A DNA stretch of 64,000 nt from Loktanella atrilutea (GTDB lineage: Bacteria; Pseudomonadota; Alphaproteobacteria; Rhodobacterales; Rhodobacteraceae), in the NCBI RefSeq assembly GCF_900128995.1, contig NZ_FQUE01000005.1, forward strand, positions 124,001-188,000. Reading direction: 5' to 3'. The notes beneath the pieces are model-generated. The model did no database searches, had not been told where the DNA came from, and saw nothing but the letters and a program-made list of their open reading frames with translations. The translations under genes were made by a program, and so were the position numbers. The number at the start of each line of letters is the position of its first letter. Within the stretch, counting starts at the first letter, position 1. Below, piece after piece: positions 61,352 through 64,000 of this stretch.

Positions 61352-61455
61352 GGTGTTCCTCCCAGAACCTCGGCGGCCGTTCACCGGCCTGTCATTGCCC
61401 GGCGACACTGGACGAAAACCGCAGGGGGCTTCAAGTCTGACGCCACGATATTTGG

Positions 61456-63249
61456 TTACTCGGCGGCCAGACCGGCCGTGAACTGCAGCCGGGCAAGCCT
61501 GGCATAAAGCCCGTCCTCGGCCACGAGGCTGTCGTGGGTGCCGGTGGCGACGATGCGCCCGCCCTCGAACACCAGGATGCGGTCGGCCTTCTTCACCGTC
61601 GCCAGCCGATGCGCCACGATCAGGGTGGTGCGGGTGCTGGCAAGCTCGTCGACGGCGGCCTGCACGAGGCGTTCGCTTTCCGCGTCGAGGGCACTTGTCG
61701 CCTCGTCCAGCAGCAGCACCGGTGCGTCGCGGAGGATGGCGCGGGCGATGGCGATCCGCTGCTTCTGACCGCCAGACAGCATGACGCCGCGTTCGCCCAC
61801 GTAGGATTCGTAGCCTTCCGGCAGGGCGGTCAGGAAATCGTGGGCGGCGGCGGCGCGGGCGGCGGATTCGACCTCTGCATCCGTGGCATCGGGGCGGCCG
61901 AAGCGGATGTTTTCCCGCGCCGTGTCACCGAAGATCACCGGATCCTGCGGCACGAGCGCAAGCTGGTGCCGGAAGGCGCCGCGGTCCATGTCGCGCAGGT
62001 CCACCCCGTCGAGGCGGATCGCGCCGTCGTTCGGGTCGTAGAACCGCTGCAACAGCTGAATGATCGTCGTCTTGCCCGCCCCGGAGGGGCCGACGAGGGC
62101 TACGGTTTCTCCGGGTTCGACGATCAGGCTGACGTGGTCGAGGGCGGCCACGGTGGGCCGGCCGGGATAGTGAAAGGTCACGTCGTCGAAGACGATCTGC
62201 CCGCGTGTCGCATCCGGCACCGGCGTCGGCGTTACGGGATCGGCGACCGCATCCTTCGCGTTCAGCAGTTCGACCAGCCGTTCGGTGGCGCCAGCGGCGC
62301 GCTGCAGCTCGCCCCAGACTTCTGTCAGGGCGCCGACTGCGCCGGCAACCATGACGGAGTAGATGACGAACTGCACCAGTTCGCCCACGCTCATCACCCC
62401 GCCGCGCACGTCGTGGGCGCCGATCCACAACACGCCGACGATGCCTGCGAAGATCAAGAAGATCACGATGGCCGTCATCCATGCGCGGACGCCGATCCGG
62501 GTGCGGGCGGCGCGGTAGCTCTTTTCCGTCACCTCCCAGAATTTGCGGCGGCTCAGGTCCTCATGGGTGAAGGCCTGCACGGTCTGGACCGACAGCAGCG
62601 CCTCTGACGCATTGCCGGAGGATTGCGCGATCCAGTCCTGATTTTCGCGACTGAGCTTGCGCAGGCGGCGCCCCAGCACGACGATCGGCACGATGACGGC
62701 GGGCACCAGCAGCAGCACGAGGCCGGTCAGCTTGAACGAGGTGAACATCATCAGCACGAGGCCGCCTGCGAAGATCAGCGCGTTGCGCAGCGCGATCGAG
62801 ACGGAGGAGCCGATGACCGACAGGATCAGCGTCGTGTCGGTGGTAATGCGGCTGAGCACCTCGCCGGTCATGATGTTTTCGAAGAAGGCGGGGGACATGC
62901 CGATCATCCGGTCGAAGACGGCGGTGCGGATATCGGCCACCACACGCTCGCCCAGCCGCGTGACGAGGTAGTAGCGCAGCGCCGTGCCCACGGCGAGCAG
63001 CGCCGCCACGGCGAGCGCAATCGCGAAGTAGCGGTCGAGGATCTGACCGGCGGTCACGTCGAAGTTGTCGACCACCCGGCGTACGGCCAGAGGCAGGATC
63101 AGCGAGACGATGGCGGTCAGGGTCAGGGCGCTGGCGGCCAGCAGCATCAGGCGGCGGTAGGGTGCGAGGAACGGCCAGAGCTGGCGCAGCGCGCCCATGT
63201 TCTTCGACTTGGCGCGTTCCGCGTCAATGGCTTGGGGCGCGTCGGCCAT
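61456..63249 (-). CDS. ABC exporter, fused permease-ATPase (MsbA/multidrug type)
   Basis: 597-residue half-transporter that works as a homodimer. Six membrane helices lie in residues 20-315. The nucleotide-binding domain has Walker A VALVGPSGAGKTTIIQLLQR, Q-loop ALVPQDPVIFG, signature VMLSGGQKQRIAIARA, Walker B VLLLDEATSALD and the H-switch VAHRLATVKKADRI. The start MADAPQAIDAERAKSKNMGA at 63249 is preferred; the longer frame to 63306 is unlikely. Likely exports lipids or drugs. It is followed by the acyl-CoA synthetase on the same strand. Confidence 0.92.
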   Translation of the reverse strand: MADAPQAIDAERAKSKNMGALRQLWPFLAPYRRLMLLAASALTLTAIVSLILPLAVRRVVDNFDVTAGQILDRYFAIALAVAALLAVGTALRYYLVTRLGERVVADIRTAVFDRMIGMSPAFFENIMTGEVLSRITTDTTLILSVIGSSVSIALRNALIFAGGLVLMMFTSFKLTGLVLLLVPAVIVPIVVLGRRLRKLSRENQDWIAQSSGNASEALLSVQTVQAFTHEDLSRRKFWEVTEKSYRAARTRIGVRAWMTAIVIFLIFAGIVGVLWIGAHDVRGGVMSVGELVQFVIYSVMVAGAVGALTEVWGELQRAAGATERLVELLNAKDAVADPVTPTPVPDATRGQIVFDDVTFHYPGRPTVAALDHVSLIVEPGETVALVGPSGAGKTTIIQLLQRFYDPNDGAIRLDGVDLRDMDRGAFRHQLALVPQDPVIFGDTARENIRFGRPDATDAEVESAARAAAAHDFLTALPEGYESYVGERGVMLSGGQKQRIAIARAILRDAPVLLLDEATSALDAESERLVQAAVDELASTRTTLIVAHRLATVKKADRILVFEGGRIVATGTHDSLVAEDGLYARLARLQFTAGLAAE

Positions 63250-63361
63250 GGTGTTCCGTCCTGCTTGCAATGGATCGGACATAAAACCGCGCGGCTTGCG
63301 ACACAAGCAAAACGCACTGGGGCGCGATGCCGGGTTCGGCTGGCATGATCGAGGGAGGCGG

Positions 63362-63435
63362 TGGAGCGGGCGACGGGAATCGAACCCGTGTCATCAGCTT
63401 GGAAGGCTGAGGTCTTACCATTACACAACGCCCGC
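63362..63435 (-). tRNA. tRNA-Gly (anticodon UCC)
   Basis: 74 bases with encoded CCA. The acceptor stem GCGGGCG/CGCCCGC (63429-63435 with 63366-63372) is perfect. Anticodon loop CTTCCAA with anticodon TCC at 63401-63403, T-arm CGGGTTCGATTCCCG, discriminator U then CCA (63364-63362). Reads GGA/GGG glycine codons. Confidence 0.96.
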
Positions 63436-63444
63436 GTCGCCAAC

Positions 63445-63474
63445 CGTATAATTCGGTGCAAGCCCCCCCCGCAA
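63445..63474 (-). promoter_or_regulatory. Promoter of tRNA-Gly
   Basis: Minus strand: TTGCGG (63474-63469), an 18-base spacer containing a G-run, then TATACG (63450-63445), about 10 bases before the mature 5' end. Confidence 0.55.
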
Positions 63475-63565
63475 CCCCTTATTCGGCCGATCCCGGTCAC
63501 GAAATTGCCCAGATGGTGCGGCATGGCAAGGCATATCACATGTGTTGTCTAGAACGAGATCCACC

Positions 63566-63946
63566 ATGAAATACATATTTCTTGCGCTCATCATGCTTTG
63601 CGGCAGTGTATCGGGTGCCGCGGCCCAATCCTGTGGTCCCAATGACCATTACCTTACGGCCGAAATTAACGGCTTTGTTCCAAACGATATGTATTACTGC
63701 GCGGGGCAGCAGATTTTCGTCACCAACAACACAACGACGGACCTGTATTTTTACTACAAGCCAATGAGTAGTAATTCTTATAAGCTGAGTGAAGTCATCC
63801 GCTCGGGCCGCACCAGCGGGCCTTTTAAGGACTTCAACGCTGGCGACGTCTATGTGGCTCGGCGCAGTGGAGACAATTATTATTACTATCATGGTTCCGG
63901 GGTGAAGGCGCGCCTGATCCAAGGTACGGCACCGGACAGCTACTGA
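63566..63946 (+). CDS. Secreted Tyr/Asn-rich orphan protein
   Basis: 126 residues from MKYIFLALIMLCGSVSGAAA (signal peptide, cleavage near AAAQS). The mature part has two cysteines (SCGPND, YYCAGQ), and tyrosine-rich patches DLYFYYKPMSS and YYYYHGSG. It resembles small beta-rich secreted proteins but no family is recognised. The coding region is visibly AT-richer than its neighbours, with codons such as TAT, TAT, AAT and AGT, suggesting recent acquisition. An upstream in-frame ATG at 63542 would precede the signal peptide by eight residues; the later start is preferred. Confidence 0.65.
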   Translation: MKYIFLALIMLCGSVSGAAAQSCGPNDHYLTAEINGFVPNDMYYCAGQQIFVTNNTTTDLYFYYKPMSSNSYKLSEVIRSGRTSGPFKDFNAGDVYVARRSGDNYYYYHGSGVKARLIQGTAPDSY

Positions 63947-64000
63947 ATTGCCGTAAGCAGGTCAGGACCCTGCGCACGGTTGGAATTGACGACTGTCGAA

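Noticed and set aside
63362-63946. Integrated island at tRNA-Gly within this window
   Set aside because: No integrase, no duplicated tRNA 3' end, and the odd gene is on the 5' side of the tRNA; kept only as a hint about sequence beyond the window.

Overview
The window is high-GC chromosomal DNA, with no phage, transposon or CRISPR visible. It reads as an alphaproteobacterium of the order Rhodobacterales (Roseobacter-type). The grounds are a dnaG-rpoD pair, GANTC clusters, EcfG-type promoter motifs, DUF3072 and CsbD stress proteins, PrpE and DmdB/DmdC-like acyl-CoA enzymes, and short dispersed repeats with the core AAATACC/TCC. This placement rests on gene content and recall of families, not on a database search.

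Layout. 1-5.4 kb (minus strand): rpoD (start only), dnaG, a MATE exporter and two overlapping hotdog thioesterases. 5.4-14.5 kb (plus): a PF11449-type metal exporter behind a palindromic operator, two tandem MerR regulators, then a beta-oxidation run (acyl-CoA dehydrogenase, GST-like protein, thiolase, SnoaL-like protein, FadJ). 14.6-19.5 kb: sulfotransferase, acyl-CoA ligase, a membrane protein resembling a dead M48 peptidase, and a SPOR-domain protein. 19.6-24.1 kb (minus): a compact nucleoside-salvage operon cdd-deoA-deoB-add-upp. 24.2-25.8 kb: three DUF3072 genes around a secreted lysozyme-like gene, with EcfG-like promoters. 25.9-40.7 kb: maeB, prpE, csbD, nadK, glyA, a DsbA-family protein, a small hydrolase overlapping an orphan rbsD, sufT, an MscS-type channel interrupted by one in-frame TAG, sufA, a 2OG-Fe(II) oxygenase and tpiA. 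40.7-48.6 kb (minus): an RND efflux pump with its own two-component system, and a DegP-type protease. 48.7-50.1 kb: pcaC-pcaB.

The most novel-looking block is 50.2-58.9 kb. A nitrilase-family amidohydrolase, a 925-residue PLP basic-amino-acid decarboxylase, an ATP-grasp ligase and a C45-type Ntn acyltransferase/hydrolase lie in one minus-strand array. A gabT transaminase and a divergent XRE-cupin (PuuR-like) regulator follow. Together they could decarboxylate a basic amino acid, form an amide on the resulting amine, trim or transfer that amide, and channel the amine to catabolism. I know of no described pathway with exactly this set.

The right end holds a ClpP-fold-like secreted protein, a second acyl-CoA synthetase, an ABC exporter, tRNA-Gly(UCC) and an AT-richer, tyrosine-rich secreted orphan. 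Several intergenic regions carry two families of dispersed hairpin repeats.
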